DNA of 64,000 nt from an uncultured Faecalibacterium sp. GTDB lineage: Bacteria > Bacillota > Clostridia > Oscillospirales > Ruminococcaceae. A program made the translations under genes and the position numbers. The stretch covers positions 186,001 to 250,000 of the forward strand of contig CAKSYT010000001.1 of the NCBI GenBank assembly GCA_934524985.1. Direction: 5' to 3'. Below the pieces are notes generated by a model. It was not told the DNA's origin, did no database searches, and saw nothing but the letters and a program-made list of their open reading frames with translations. Shown here one piece after another: positions 1 through 8,474 of the stretch. Numbering within the stretch: the stretch's first letter is position 1; every line of letters starts with the position of its first letter.

Positions 1-2
1 AT

Positions 3-59
3 GTAAAGAAAATTGAAGTGGACCGCAGGAAAATTACTTATACAGAATTTTTATTGTGA
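3..59 (+). CDS. C-terminal tail of an upstream gene, probably a serine recombinase (partial)
   Basis: The third forward frame is open from the window edge to a TGA at 57-59 and reads VKKIEVDRRKITYTEFLL. Large serine recombinases of clostridial transposons often end in such a basic/aromatic beta-strand tail (compare the end of the protein at 464-2083, which reads RIEVFNDERVKIHFTF). tnpV follows 20 bases later, the arrangement seen between tandem recombinase genes. Only 18 codons are visible, so the family assignment is an inference from context. Confidence 0.4.
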   Translation, partial: VKKIEVDRRKITYTEFLL

Positions 60-78
60 TGAAAAAGGAGAACAGACA

Positions 79-462
79 ATGAAAGAGAAAATCTACGATG
101 CCCAGACAGGGATGGAATATGTTTTGGTTGGCGATTATTACCTGCCAGCCTTGAAACTGCCATGGAGCCGTCCGATTGGCCGCTGGGGAATGCTGCACAA
201 GGCGTACCTGAAACTGCGAAAACCAGACTACTACCAAAGTTTACTGTTGAGTGGAAAGCTGGATACTGCTTTAGCAAAGGTAGACGAGCAGGCTGCAGAC
301 CGATATGGGATTTTGATTGAGCAGATGAGCCAGCAAGAGGGCATTTCAGAAAAACTGAAAGAGGAAAATCAGATTGAATGGGTGCGCTGCATGAGCAATC
401 TGGAAAATCGTGCAGCGGAAATCGTAAAGGCAGAATTGATTTATACACTCGAAGGACGGTGA
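79..462 (+). CDS. tnpV: TnpV family transposon protein
   Basis: A 127-residue soluble protein matching what I know of TnpV, the small accessory protein carried by Tn4451/Tn4453-type clostridial transposons; its biochemical role is not established. Family-like stretches are YYLPALKLP near the start, the PIGRWGMLHKAYL segment, LLLSGKLDTALAKVDEQA in the middle, and the C-terminal ENQIEWVRCMSN. The frame is open from 13, but ATG79 is chosen because AAAAGGAG lies about 9 bases upstream. It ends one base before the next recombinase reading frame, so the two are surely co-transcribed. Recognition is from sequence memory, not a search. Confidence 0.8.
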   Translation: MKEKIYDAQTGMEYVLVGDYYLPALKLPWSRPIGRWGMLHKAYLKLRKPDYYQSLLLSGKLDTALAKVDEQAADRYGILIEQMSQQEGISEKLKEENQIEWVRCMSNLENRAAEIVKAELIYTLEGR

Positions 463-463
463 A

Positions 464-2083
464 GTGCGCATGATTGGAACCTATTACCGACTTTCTCTTG
501 CGGACGAGGATGTGGGTGCTGATAAGGCCGAGAGCAACAGCATTCAGGGCCAGCGCGGACTGGTAGAGGGGTACATTATGGCTCGCCCAGAACTGGCTGC
601 AGAACCGCGTCAGGAGTATGTGGACGATGGCTATTCTGGCACCTCCACAAGCCGCCCGGCGTTTCAGCGGCTGATTCAGGATGCGCAGGACGGAAAGGTG
701 AAAACAATTATTGTAAAGGACTTTTCCCGGTTTGCCCGTGACTACATCGAAGCAGGCGATTATATGGAGCGCATCTTCCCGCTGCTGGGCGTTCGCTTTA
801 TCTCTGTCAACGATGGGTATGACAGTGGGATGCAGGCCGGAAACGATGTACGCGGACTGGAAGTAGCCATCAAGAACATCATCAACGCATCTTACAGCCG
901 GGACCTTTCTGCCAAAATCGCAGCAGCCGACCATGTGATGCAGAAAAAAGGAATGTATCTTGGAGGATACCGCCCGTTTGGATTCCTGCCGGACCCGAAT
1001 GACTGCCATAAGCTGATCCTAGACCCGGTAGCCAGCCAGTATGTACGGTTGATTTTTGAACTGGCATTGCAGGGAAACAAAACAGGGGCCATCGCAAAAA
1101 TCCTGAACGAAAAGCAAATCCCGACTCCAGCAGCGTATCATGTGGAGGAAAATCATGTGTACAGCGAGCAGAAAGCATGGGACTTGCAGCGCAGCCACTG
1201 GACAAGCGGAACGGTTTACCATATTTTGAAAAATGAGAAGTATAAGGGAACCTATGTGGGCGCGAAATTCATTATGCCTGTTCCCTGTAAACATCGGGTC
1301 CTGCGCGCTCCCTTGGAACAGCAGGTACGAATTGAGGACAACCATGCCGCCATTGTGACCCCGGAGGAATTTGAACAGGCACAAAAGGTCATTATGCTGC
1401 AGCACGGGAATCACCAAACCGGGAACTACACAAAACACCAGTATCCCTTGAAAGGCAAGGTCTACTGCGGCTACTGCCAGAAACTGATGAAATACCGTGT
1501 CCTCAAGAAGCTTGGCCCCTCGTTTAACTGCAGATTCTCAGCCACAGCGGTGGATAGTCCCTGCAATCGAATTCCGATCTCTGAGGAACTGCTGGAAGAG
1601 ATTGTCCGAAATGCACTGACAGCGCAGATAAAACAGGCGGAGCATATACTGAAAATCCTGCACGAACGGGAACGCAAAGCATTGATTTACTTCTCAGCAC
1701 TGGAGCGGCAGGAAGAAAAACTGAGTGCAGAAAAGGCAGAGCTTGTAAAACTTCGTGTTGCACTGTATGAGCAGTATGCCGACGGAAATATGAGTAAGGA
1801 AGAGTTTATTAGGCAGAGAGATGCCTACAGAGTGCAGGAAGATGAAAAGATGGAGCTGATTCAAAGGCTGCGTACCGAGAAAAATCAAGCTTTCCTGCCT
1901 GTGAAGAGGGACACCGATCATTTGCAGACTGTCATAAGTACTGTAGAAGAAGCAGGCGATGTGATGCATCTGTCACAGAATGTGGTAGAAACCTTTATTG
2001 ACCGCATCGAGGTTTTCAACGATGAGCGCGTGAAAATCCATTTTACATTTGAGGACACATTGAAAAGTTACGAAACAGGGTAA
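464..2083 (+). CDS. Large serine recombinase (TndX/TnpX-like)
   Basis: A 539-residue site-specific recombinase of the large serine class, which excises and integrates transposons through a 5'-phosphoserine DNA intermediate. Residues 1-150 form the resolvase catalytic domain: GTYYRLSLADED carries the nucleophilic serine, followed by SIQGQRGLVEGYI, DDGYSGTSTSRPAFQRL and KDFSRFARDYIEAGDYME. A recombinase domain (about 170-290, with GTVYHILKNEKYKGTYVGAK) and a zinc-ribbon region (KGKVYCGYCQKLMKYR ... CNRI, about 325-370) follow, then a coiled coil and a beta-rich tail. The start may be GTG464 or ATG470; the AAGGACGG motif at 453-459 spaces better with ATG470. It is intact and the best candidate for mobilising this island. 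Confidence 0.93.
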   Translation: MRMIGTYYRLSLADEDVGADKAESNSIQGQRGLVEGYIMARPELAAEPRQEYVDDGYSGTSTSRPAFQRLIQDAQDGKVKTIIVKDFSRFARDYIEAGDYMERIFPLLGVRFISVNDGYDSGMQAGNDVRGLEVAIKNIINASYSRDLSAKIAAADHVMQKKGMYLGGYRPFGFLPDPNDCHKLILDPVASQYVRLIFELALQGNKTGAIAKILNEKQIPTPAAYHVEENHVYSEQKAWDLQRSHWTSGTVYHILKNEKYKGTYVGAKFIMPVPCKHRVLRAPLEQQVRIEDNHAAIVTPEEFEQAQKVIMLQHGNHQTGNYTKHQYPLKGKVYCGYCQKLMKYRVLKKLGPSFNCRFSATAVDSPCNRIPISEELLEEIVRNALTAQIKQAEHILKILHERERKALIYFSALERQEEKLSAEKAELVKLRVALYEQYADGNMSKEEFIRQRDAYRVQEDEKMELIQRLRTEKNQAFLPVKRDTDHLQTVISTVEEAGDVMHLSQNVVETFIDRIEVFNDERVKIHFTFEDTLKSYETG

Positions 2084-2147
2084 GAAATGATATTTGCGTT
2101 TTTGGAAAGTTCATGCTACAATAGCTATAGAAGGGAGTGTGGAGGAA

Positions 2148-2660
2148 ATGGTTCTCCAGTACTATGTGGTAGAAACTGCGACCGGAAAACAAATTGAGAT
2201 CGATATTGAATCGGCAACCAACGAAGACCTGACCTCTACAAAGGAAAAGTGGCAATCTGATTGGACGAGTGAATTTATCCGCGATCCAAAGCTAGAAAAG
2301 TATGCAGCGAAAACGGATGCTGGCGAAATTGTAGCATTGGGTGCATATCGAGAAGATGATCACGGAATATCAGTTTTTATTGCGAATATTGAAGCGCATC
2401 CTGAGAGTAATCCGACAATTAGCACAGTGCGTAAATACGCAGGCATTGGCCGAATGATGATTGCTTATGGTATTCAATTGTCAATCGATAGTGGGCATGG
2501 CGGCATTGTTACCTTTGAAGCAAAAACAGATGAACTGTATGATCACTACATCAAAGATTTTCATGCAGTTCCGATTTTTCAGCCACATTCGGGAGGCCCA
2601 AAGCTGCTTATGCTAGCTGATGAAGGCGCACAAGAAATTTTCAGTACTTACTTATCTTAA
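2148..2660 (+). CDS. Probable GNAT-fold acetyltransferase-like protein
   Basis: 170 residues, no signal peptide. The C-terminal half has the look of a GNAT domain: a beta strand GISVFIANIEAHP, then RKYAGIGRMMIAYGIQLS resembling the acetyl-CoA pyrophosphate-binding loop (R/Q-x-x-G-x-G/A), then GGIVTFEAKT and LYDHYIKDFHAVPI, the usual position of the late Tyr. The first 60 residues (MVLQYYVVETATGKQIEIDI) are less typical. ATG2148 is preferred over the open frame from 2094 because AGGGAG lies 10 bases upstream. It follows the recombinase by 64 bases and precedes a small unknown gene by 17, so they likely share a transcript ending at the terminator near 3030. Substrate unknown. Confidence 0.6.
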   Translation: MVLQYYVVETATGKQIEIDIESATNEDLTSTKEKWQSDWTSEFIRDPKLEKYAAKTDAGEIVALGAYREDDHGISVFIANIEAHPESNPTISTVRKYAGIGRMMIAYGIQLSIDSGHGGIVTFEAKTDELYDHYIKDFHAVPIFQPHSGGPKLLMLADEGAQEIFSTYLS

Positions 2661-2677
2661 AGATTGGAGGGTTTAGT

Positions 2678-2938
2678 ATGAAAAATCAAGAACTTGAACT
2701 GCAGGTTGCTCCTATGAGCAATGATACAATGGAATATTTAAATGTTTTATTTGGCGTATGCAAACGCTTTAAAACAGATTATTACCATGCAACACCGAAG
2801 CAGCGTGAATTTATTGATGCAGTGGCTACGCACGAGTACCAGCTGATGAAAGCCCATGAGAAAGGACTGAGCCGAGGTTCTGTTCCTCCTTTTATGGGAA
2901 TGAAGCGGAGTGAACGCAGCAACAATATGCCTGCTTGA
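2678..2938 (+). CDS. Small hypothetical protein, operon partner of the GNAT-like gene
   Basis: 86 residues, soluble, mainly alpha-helical by composition (MEYLNVLFGVCKRFKTDYYHA, then KQREFIDAVATHEYQLMKAHEKG), ending in a basic, proline-containing tail (SVPPFMGMKRSERSNN). A GGAGG ribosome site sits 9 bases before ATG2678. I do not recognise a family. It is the last gene before a strong terminator, so it belongs to the 2148 transcript. Confidence 0.6.
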   Translation: MKNQELELQVAPMSNDTMEYLNVLFGVCKRFKTDYYHATPKQREFIDAVATHEYQLMKAHEKGLSRGSVPPFMGMKRSERSNNMPA

Positions 2939-2970
2939 TAGTAAGAGAATAAGCTAATACAATAACTGCT

Positions 2971-3036
2971 CGCATAAACCACAGACAGCACCCAAGATGA
3001 TTCGAGGGTGCGTCTGCGGCTTATGCGGGCCTTTTT
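2971..3036 (+). terminator. Rho-independent terminator after the 2148-2938 operon
   Basis: A long interrupted stem (CGCATAA with TTATGCG outside, CAGAC with GTCTG, GCACCC with GGGTGC inside) is followed by CTTTTTATTTT. It lies between the operon and the convergent XRE gene and has a T-run in the forward direction. Confidence 0.85.
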
Positions 3037-3063
3037 ATTTTATGATTTTAATACGGATGGATG

Positions 3064-3408
3064 TTAAATTCCAAGGCTGACAAGAGTGGCCTTTAACTCC
3101 CTCGCCGTGCGGATAATGATTTCCTGCTCAGTTTCGTTGCAGTCCAATAACAGACGATGCAATTCGGTGTTGGAAGTTGAAACGGAATAGTGAAGACTGT
3201 CTATCAACAAATCATCAACGGAAATACAGAGGGCGTCGGCAATATCGACCAGAGTGGCAATGCTGGGGTGTTCTGTGCCTTTTTCAATTTTGGCCAGAAA
3301 TTCACGACTGCGATTGATTTTAGAGGCTAAGGCTTCCTGGGTGATATTGCCACACTGCATTCTGAAATAACCAATACGTTTTCCCAAAGCAACATAATTG
3401 ACGGACAT
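3064..3408 (-). CDS. XRE-family transcriptional regulator
   Basis: 114 residues with an N-terminal helix-turn-helix of the Cro/CI type at about 8-62: LGKRIGYFRMQCGNITQEALA, SREFLAKIEKGTEHPSIATL, VDIADALCISVDDLL. The remainder (about 70-114) is a helical tail likely used for dimerisation. A GGAAG motif lies 8 bases before the ATG. It is transcribed away from the double promoter/operator region at 3555-3905, so it is the obvious candidate to bind those operators, but this is inferred from position only. Confidence 0.85.
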   Translation of the reverse strand: MSVNYVALGKRIGYFRMQCGNITQEALASKINRSREFLAKIEKGTEHPSIATLVDIADALCISVDDLLIDSLHYSVSTSNTELHRLLLDCNETEQEIIIRTARELKATLVSLGI

Positions 3409-3554
3409 AAGTAAATCTTCCTTTCGAATGCCCGCATAAGAGTACTTTTATTATCTAGCCTATGGAAAAACGAATCAAGAAGAACGAAAAGAGCAACCAA
3501 CATAGAAGTCAGAATTTTTGTTTTTCCCCTCTAGCGGAGATGGCTTCTGAGGCC

Positions 3555-3635
3555 AAAATGTGACCAAGTAGGTCACATTTTAAGGAACAAGTGACCTGCC
3601 GGGTCATAGAAAAAATTATCTGACAGGTGTATAAT
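3555..3635 (+). promoter_or_regulatory. Promoter/operator module 1 (TGACC-N5-GGTCA operators)
   Basis: Two operators of form TGACC-N5-GGTCA lie at 3561-3575 (inside a perfect 27-bp palindrome, 3555-3581) and 3592-3606. Their centres are 31 bp apart. A TATAAT -10 box is at 3630-3635, exactly 31 bp after the second operator centre, and no good -35 is present: the second operator occupies that place, at about -43. The arrangement suits a regulator binding cooperatively over three helical turns, either as activator or repressor. It drives only the remnant at 3680-3757 and then runs into module 2. Confidence 0.7.
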
Positions 3636-3679
3636 AAAACCATAAAATTGAACAGCACGATAATGTGAGTGAGAACGAA

Positions 3680-3757
3680 GTGAAAAAGTTACTGACGCTG
3701 TACAGCGGGGTTCAGTTAGCAGATGTACTTTCGTTTTCGATTAGAAGAACTGTATAG
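3680..3757 (+). pseudogene. Remnant of the 5' end of a RepA-type ATPase gene, or a 25-codon leader
   Basis: GTG3680 opens a 25-codon frame beginning VKKLLTLYSGVQLADV, closely matching the start of the ATPase at 3950 (MERLLTLYSEVQSTDV), then diverging and stopping at TAG3755. It follows promoter module 1 exactly as the ATPase follows module 2, so it is the stump of a duplicated copy. Whether it is still translated as a leader is unknown. Confidence 0.6.
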
Positions 3758-3827
3758 AGAAAATGATGAAAATGTGGCTCAGAATTTGGCGGGGCCACCC
3801 CTAGCGGTCGTGTGTTCTGAGGCAATT

Positions 3828-3905
3828 TTGTGAAGTGTTACATCACAATTTGCTGCACATGTGAAGTGTCACTTCACAGAAAAAATCATCTGACAAGCGT
3901 ATAAT
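3828..3905 (+). promoter_or_regulatory. Promoter/operator module 2 (TGTGA-type operators), drives the RepA-type gene
   Basis: Two inverted repeats occur: TTGTGA-N9-TCACAA (3828-3848) and the perfect palindrome TGTGAAGTGTCACTTCACA (3860-3878). Centres are 31 bp apart, and TATAAT at 3900-3905 is 31 bp beyond the second centre. This is the same geometry as module 1, 270 bp upstream, with shared flanks (CTAGCGG, TTCTGAGGC, ATCTGACA-like, GTATAATAAAA) but a different operator sequence. Confidence 0.7.
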
Positions 3906-3949
3906 AAAAGCATGAAATCAAACTGCGAAAATAAAGTGGGGAAAACAAA

Positions 3950-4939
3950 ATGGAACGGCTGCTGACGCTGTATAGCGAAGTTCAGTCAACGGATGTTCGG
4001 TGGTTGTGGTATCCGTTTATCGCAATCGGAAAAATCACACTGCTGCAGGGTGATCCCGGCGATGGAAAATCCACCATGATGATGAATCTGATTGCGGAAC
4101 TTTCAACAGGAGGTAAGACCCCGGACGGATGCAAAATTGGAGCGCCGCAAAAAGTGATTTATCAGTGCTCCGAGGATGGCGTTTCAGACACGATAAAGCC
4201 CCGTCTGGAACGCTACGGAGCAGACTGCGGGAAGATCGCTTTCATCAATGAAGAAATCTATAACGGCCTTACATTGGACGATGAGCGTATCCGTCAGGCA
4301 ATCATTGAATTCCGGCCACGATTGGTCGTGATCGACCCAATTCAGGCCTATCTTGGAAGTGATTCCGATTTACAGATTGCAGGCAGAGCGCGGAAACTTA
4401 TGCGCCGCCTTGGAATGTGGGCTGCTGGTTACGACTGCGCTATCGTTCTGATTGGACACCTCAACAAAAAAGAAGGCTCCAAAGGGTTGTACCGCAGCCT
4501 TGGCAGCATTGATGTTGTAACAGCAGCACGAAGCGTCCTACAGGTGGAGAGGGATACCGAGAATCCTGATATAAGAATCGTACATCAAATCAAAAACAGT
4601 CTTGCGCCTACGGCAGAAGACATCCGCTTTTCTATTTCTGCCGACAAGGGCTTTCGGTGGCTGGAATGCAGGCCGCTGTCCTTTGAAAATCAACAGTCAG
4701 ATACCGAACCAAAATTTGATACGGAACAGCAGAAAGCTGTTTACTGGATCAAGCATTTCCTTGAAAAAGGCGATATGAGCGCGAATGAAATGTATTGTCG
4801 TCTGGACAATGAGGGTATCAGCAAGCGAGTGGCACGGATGGTAAAAACGGAAATGGGAATCCACTGCTACCAGAAAAAGCGAAGATGGTATTGGAGCGTT
4901 CAGCCGGAAGAAGGTGCTGCGAATGGACCGCAGGTATAA
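3950..4939 (+). CDS. RepA/DnaB-like RecA-fold ATPase
   Basis: 329 residues. The RecA-fold core has Walker A GDPGDGKST at about 34-42 and Walker B RLVVIDPIQAYLG at about 123-135, followed by GHLNKKEGSKGLYRSLGSID, typical of the hexameric RepA/KaiC-like ATPases of plasmids and integrative elements that act as helicases or helicase loaders. The last 70 residues (MSANEMYCRLDNEGISKRVA) look like a winged helix. The start ATG3950 follows AGTGGGGAAAAC. It is controlled by module 2 and its 3' end overlaps the next gene by 17 bases. A role in replication of the excised element is inferred from the family. Confidence 0.8.
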   Translation: MERLLTLYSEVQSTDVRWLWYPFIAIGKITLLQGDPGDGKSTMMMNLIAELSTGGKTPDGCKIGAPQKVIYQCSEDGVSDTIKPRLERYGADCGKIAFINEEIYNGLTLDDERIRQAIIEFRPRLVVIDPIQAYLGSDSDLQIAGRARKLMRRLGMWAAGYDCAIVLIGHLNKKEGSKGLYRSLGSIDVVTAARSVLQVERDTENPDIRIVHQIKNSLAPTAEDIRFSISADKGFRWLECRPLSFENQQSDTEPKFDTEQQKAVYWIKHFLEKGDMSANEMYCRLDNEGISKRVARMVKTEMGIHCYQKKRRWYWSVQPEEGAANGPQV

Positions 4940-5432
4940 TGTCGGCGGCTATGTGAAACTTGCAAAACTGTGGGAACGCTCTAAGGATGTAGCGGTGGCC
5001 TATCATAGTTCCTATTATGCTGAAAAATTCAGGGATGATGCAGATAAAAGGCTGGTTGGTGTCTATATTGACATCACAGGAAATAAGGAAATTTACAAGC
5101 GCCCGGAAATGGTGCATCTGCTCAAAGATTGCAAAAAGGGTGCCGTCAATCTGATTTTCTCGCAGACAAGAGCCTACCTTGCAGCAAACACCTGTGATTT
5201 CTGTTTTTTGCTGCAATATCTGTTTGACATGCAGATTCGAGTGGACGTTGTTACGGATGATGACGACCAGAGAATCGACACCATTCTTGATGTTGATAAC
5301 CAACGACAGAGCCTGAAAGAATTGGCTGAAAAATATACATCGATCCGAAGGAAAGATTATCTTGAATGGAGAATCCGACTGGAACATGAAATGACAAAGG
5401 CTGAAAAAAATGAACGTGGAAGGACAGTATAA
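4923..5432 (+). CDS. Serine-recombinase-fold protein lacking the catalytic serine
   Basis: 169 residues corresponding to a resolvase catalytic domain only. Comparison with the frame at 5410-7260 aligns RLVGVYIDITGNKEIYKRPE with the usual VGIYADEGISGT-KRPEF segment, then VHLLKDCKKGAVNLIFSQTR and AYLAANTCDFCFLLQYLFD with the MLRDAKxxxxDLIICxSISRFARN region. The usual YARVST nucleophile motif is replaced by GGYVKLAKLWERSKD, with no serine in the right place, and the SRFARN arginines are changed. No DNA-binding or zinc domain follows. ATG4923 is chosen (GGTGCTGCGA upstream is a weak ribosome site); translation is probably coupled to the ATPase. Likely a non-catalytic partner of the neighbouring recombinase; the role is inferred. 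Confidence 0.6.
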   Translation: MDRRYNVGGYVKLAKLWERSKDVAVAYHSSYYAEKFRDDADKRLVGVYIDITGNKEIYKRPEMVHLLKDCKKGAVNLIFSQTRAYLAANTCDFCFLLQYLFDMQIRVDVVTDDDDQRIDTILDVDNQRQSLKELAEKYTSIRRKDYLEWRIRLEHEMTKAEKNERGRTV

Positions 5433-7260
5433 TCCAAAAGACGTAGAGTGTATTCCGGTAGAAAACCTTGAAGTGCTGCCGAGTGGAGCGGATTGGCAGA
5501 GCCGACATCTGGAATCTGAAAGGCGAAAAGCAGAGATTCGTGACAGAATCCATAAGCAGGCAGAACAGGGCCAGAAAACGGCAAAAGACTACTTTCGTCC
5601 GGCGAAACCGACACCGTCGATTTACGACAGCGACCTGAAGCGTGTAGCCGTTTATGCCCGTGTCAGCACTTCCAGCGAAGAACAGATTTCTTCTATTGAA
5701 AACCAGACTCTATATTACACCAAAAAGATTGCAGAAACGGAAAACTGGAATTTGTAGGATATTTACAGCGATGAAGGAAAATCGGGTACTTCACTGAGGA
5801 AACGGGATGCGTTTAAGCGAATGATGCGAGATGCCAAAGACCAGAAGATGGATTTGATTATCTGCGCCAGCATTTCGCGGTTTGCGCGAAATTTTTCGGA
5901 TTGTATGACGCAGATCGCAGCACTGAAAACCATGCACCCGGCACATCCCATTGGCGTGTACTTTGAAACTGAAAACATCTACACGCTGAATCCAAGCAGC
6001 CAATATAGTTTGGACATTCAAGCACTTCTGGCAGATTGGGAATCGGGCAACAAGAGTCGCCGGATGATCCTTTCGTATGACCAGCGTATTATGACAGGCC
6101 AGTACCCGGTGGCCGACCTGATGGGGTATCGGCATACGAAGGATGGACAGCTTGTGATTGAGCCGGAAGAAGCAAAGACGGTGCGGTTTATCTTTCTGGC
6201 GTTTATTCAGGGCTATAACTACGATCAGATTGCAATGATCCTGACGCAGAAGAAGCGCAGCACCCTGCGCGGCAGGCAGGAGTGGAACGGCGTAATGGTG
6301 GCAAACATCATGAAAAATGAACGCCGCTGGGGTGATCTGGAAGCCCGGAAGAGCATCGTGGTGGACTACAAGCTGGGCAAGGTCACAAAGAATAATGGGA
6401 ATCGCTGCTCTGCCTATGTCCCGGAACATCACGAAGCGATTGTTTCGCCGGAAATTGCACGGGCTGCACATCTTGTGGCATCCAGCAGCAAAAAGTGCGG
6501 TGTGCAGGATATTGTGGTAATCCAGCAGGGAGCATTGAAAGGCTTTGTGAGTATCCATCCGAACTGGAACGGCATCAATGCCGAAAGCATCCGCAGCCTT
6601 TGCCTGAATGCTTATCTGCCGGAAGAGGTGATGAAACTGAACGATATAGCAGAGATGAGGGCTGGGGCAACGCTGGGAAAGGCACTTCAATCTGAATACC
6701 TGACGGTTTCAGGCACTTGCTTTATCAACCAGAGCAGCCCGGTTGTGACGGTTTCTAAAAATGGAATCCGTTTCAGCAAGGCCTGCCATACCCGGTTGGA
6801 CGACTGCGAGTATGTGGAACTACTCTATCATCCGATTCTGCAGGTCGTGATTTTGCGAAAGAGCAATCATGACTTTTCAACGGCGATGCACTGGCGCGAG
6901 GACAATGACGTTCATAGTGTTTTTTCAGCCAGAGCATTTTCTGGTCTGGTCTTTCAAACGCTGAACTGGAAAATGAATTACCGCTACCAGTGCCGTGGTA
7001 TCTGCCGGGGTCAGGGAAATGCAAAATTTCTGATTTTTGAATTAGATGAGTCTCGGATTTTGACTGGGAAAAATCAGTATGAACAAGAAAATTGTTCGAT
7101 GAATCTAAAATGCCGGTTATATCGGAGTAAATGGGTTCAGAGCATTACAGTTAGTGATGTGATGGAATCTGGCCAAGTCGTAGAAAACCCTATGATTGGT
7201 GCAATTCCAAGCAGAAATGAGGTTCAGCGTGAACTGGATGATCTTTTAATGTCGATGTAG
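5410..7260 (+). pseudogene. Large serine recombinase interrupted by an in-frame TAG
   Basis: One continuous frame of 616 codons broken only by TAG at 5755-5757. The first part (115 residues) has a 78-residue basic N-terminal extension and then VAVYARVSTSSEEQISSIENQ with the nucleophilic serine. After the stop, DIYSDEGKSGTSLRKRDAFKRM, SISRFARNFSDC and a recombinase domain (GRQEWNGVMVANIMKNERRWGD) continue in the same frame. The first alternative ATG is 5821, which would lack the catalytic serine. The frame overlaps the preceding gene by 23 bases. Either this is a recent nonsense mutation (or sequence error) or the codon is read through. Without readthrough the enzyme is dead. Confidence 0.75.
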
Positions 7261-7273
7261 GAGGATTTGTGAA

Positions 7274-8092
7274 ATGGAAGAAAAAAGCAGGGCGCAGGAA
7301 CTGAGCGTTCGGGAAATCTCCTTGATTCGTGAACTTGCACAGATACGGAAAGAGCATAAAAGAGAACTGGAGTACGAAAAGTTCGATGGCTATGAACTGC
7401 CGCCGCGCACCCAGTTTTCCATGCTGAATAAGCCTGCAGTGAGCATAAAGTACGACGTTATGAAATTCAATATGGCCTGCATTCGGCTTTTTGAAGGAAT
7501 CAAGTATGTCCTTCCGATTTTGCACCCCAATAAGAAGCGGCTTGCGTTGATTATGTGCCCGGAAGAGGACAGAGCGTCTGTTGAATGGGCACGACAGAAA
7601 GAAGAAAACTGGGTGAATAAGGATATTACATCATTGGAATTTGTGGAAAATATCTTCAGGCTCATGAACTGGAATCGGGAATGCCGCTATAAAGTGCTTG
7701 GAAGGGTGGCTAATTCGGACCAGGGCCTTTGTATGTTGTTTGATTTGGAAGATGCTATCATGTTCACCCCGAAGCCACAGGAATATACAGACCCGCTTAC
7801 TGGTGAAATGAAGAAAAAGCAGATGAAATTCTTCCCGGATACTTATAAGAATCGCATCGGAAAATCTTATAATGACTACATTGCAGACCATCAGATGAAC
7901 ATGTTTGAGGAATTCATTGGGTATCAGGGTTCTGCAGTATTGGACGAGTCCGAACGGGAAGCCGATACTACTTCAGCACCGATGCCGCGAGGTAAAGAAT
8001 TTGAAAATATACCTTTGCCAGATTTGCCGGAACAATCTGTGAATATGCAGCAATCGAGTTATGAGCCTGACGGGAGAGGAATGCCGACATGA
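7274..8092 (+). CDS. Conserved-looking hypothetical protein of the mobile element
   Basis: 272 residues, soluble. The N-terminal 30 residues are charged and helical (SVREISLIRELAQIRKEHKRE). The central region contains KPAVSIKYDVMKFNMACIR, LFEGIKYVLPILHPNKKRLAL and EFVENIFRLMNWNRECRYKV, and the tail from about 210 is acidic and disordered (ESEREADTTSAPMPRGKEFE). I recognise no catalytic motif. It starts 13 bases after the recombinase stop and its stop overlaps the ATG of the next gene, so it is part of one operon with both. Probably an accessory of the integrative element; function unknown. Confidence 0.65.
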   Translation: MEEKSRAQELSVREISLIRELAQIRKEHKRELEYEKFDGYELPPRTQFSMLNKPAVSIKYDVMKFNMACIRLFEGIKYVLPILHPNKKRLALIMCPEEDRASVEWARQKEENWVNKDITSLEFVENIFRLMNWNRECRYKVLGRVANSDQGLCMLFDLEDAIMFTPKPQEYTDPLTGEMKKKQMKFFPDTYKNRIGKSYNDYIADHQMNMFEEFIGYQGSAVLDESEREADTTSAPMPRGKEFENIPLPDLPEQSVNMQQSSYEPDGRGMPT

Positions 8093-8445
8093 ATTCGGGA
8101 CGAGTTATGAACCTGCGAGTGACGATTCCGGCGGAAAGCCGGAGAATGAATGTTGGGAAAGATGTTATTCGTATTCTTGGAAGTCCGGCCTATATTTGCA
8201 TTTTGCAGAGGAAAGATCGGAAGTCTATTGCAATCACGCCGTGTGCTGCGGAGCATCCCATGTCCTTTAAGGTCCCGGACAGGCTGCTGACCGATGGGCA
8301 GTGTCGGATGATGATTAACGGAATACAGTTCATTCAGGCGTTGCTGGAAGCAAATGGTCTGGCGGCAGGAAAAGACCATCAGTTTAAAGGACGGTATGAT
8401 GCCGAGAAAAATGCAGTTATCATTTCGCTTGAAAAAGGTGAATAA
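8089..8445 (+). CDS. Small hypothetical protein, translationally coupled to 7274-8092
   Basis: 118 residues, beta-rich: MNLRVTIPAESRRMNVGKDVIRILGSPAYICILQ, then KSIAITPCAAEHPMSFKVPD and a C-terminal strand NAVIISLEKGE. The strand pattern loosely recalls small DNA-binding swapped-hairpin proteins, but I see no diagnostic motif. The ATG overlaps the upstream stop (ATGA), indicating coupled translation and perhaps a fixed ratio with the 272-residue protein. A decayed second copy of its last 80 bases lies at 8820-8901. Confidence 0.6.
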   Translation: MNSGRVMNLRVTIPAESRRMNVGKDVIRILGSPAYICILQRKDRKSIAITPCAAEHPMSFKVPDRLLTDGQCRMMINGIQFIQALLEANGLAAGKDHQFKGRYDAEKNAVIISLEKGE

Positions 8446-8474
8446 AGCACTTTCTCGCCCCAAAGGTGTACAAC

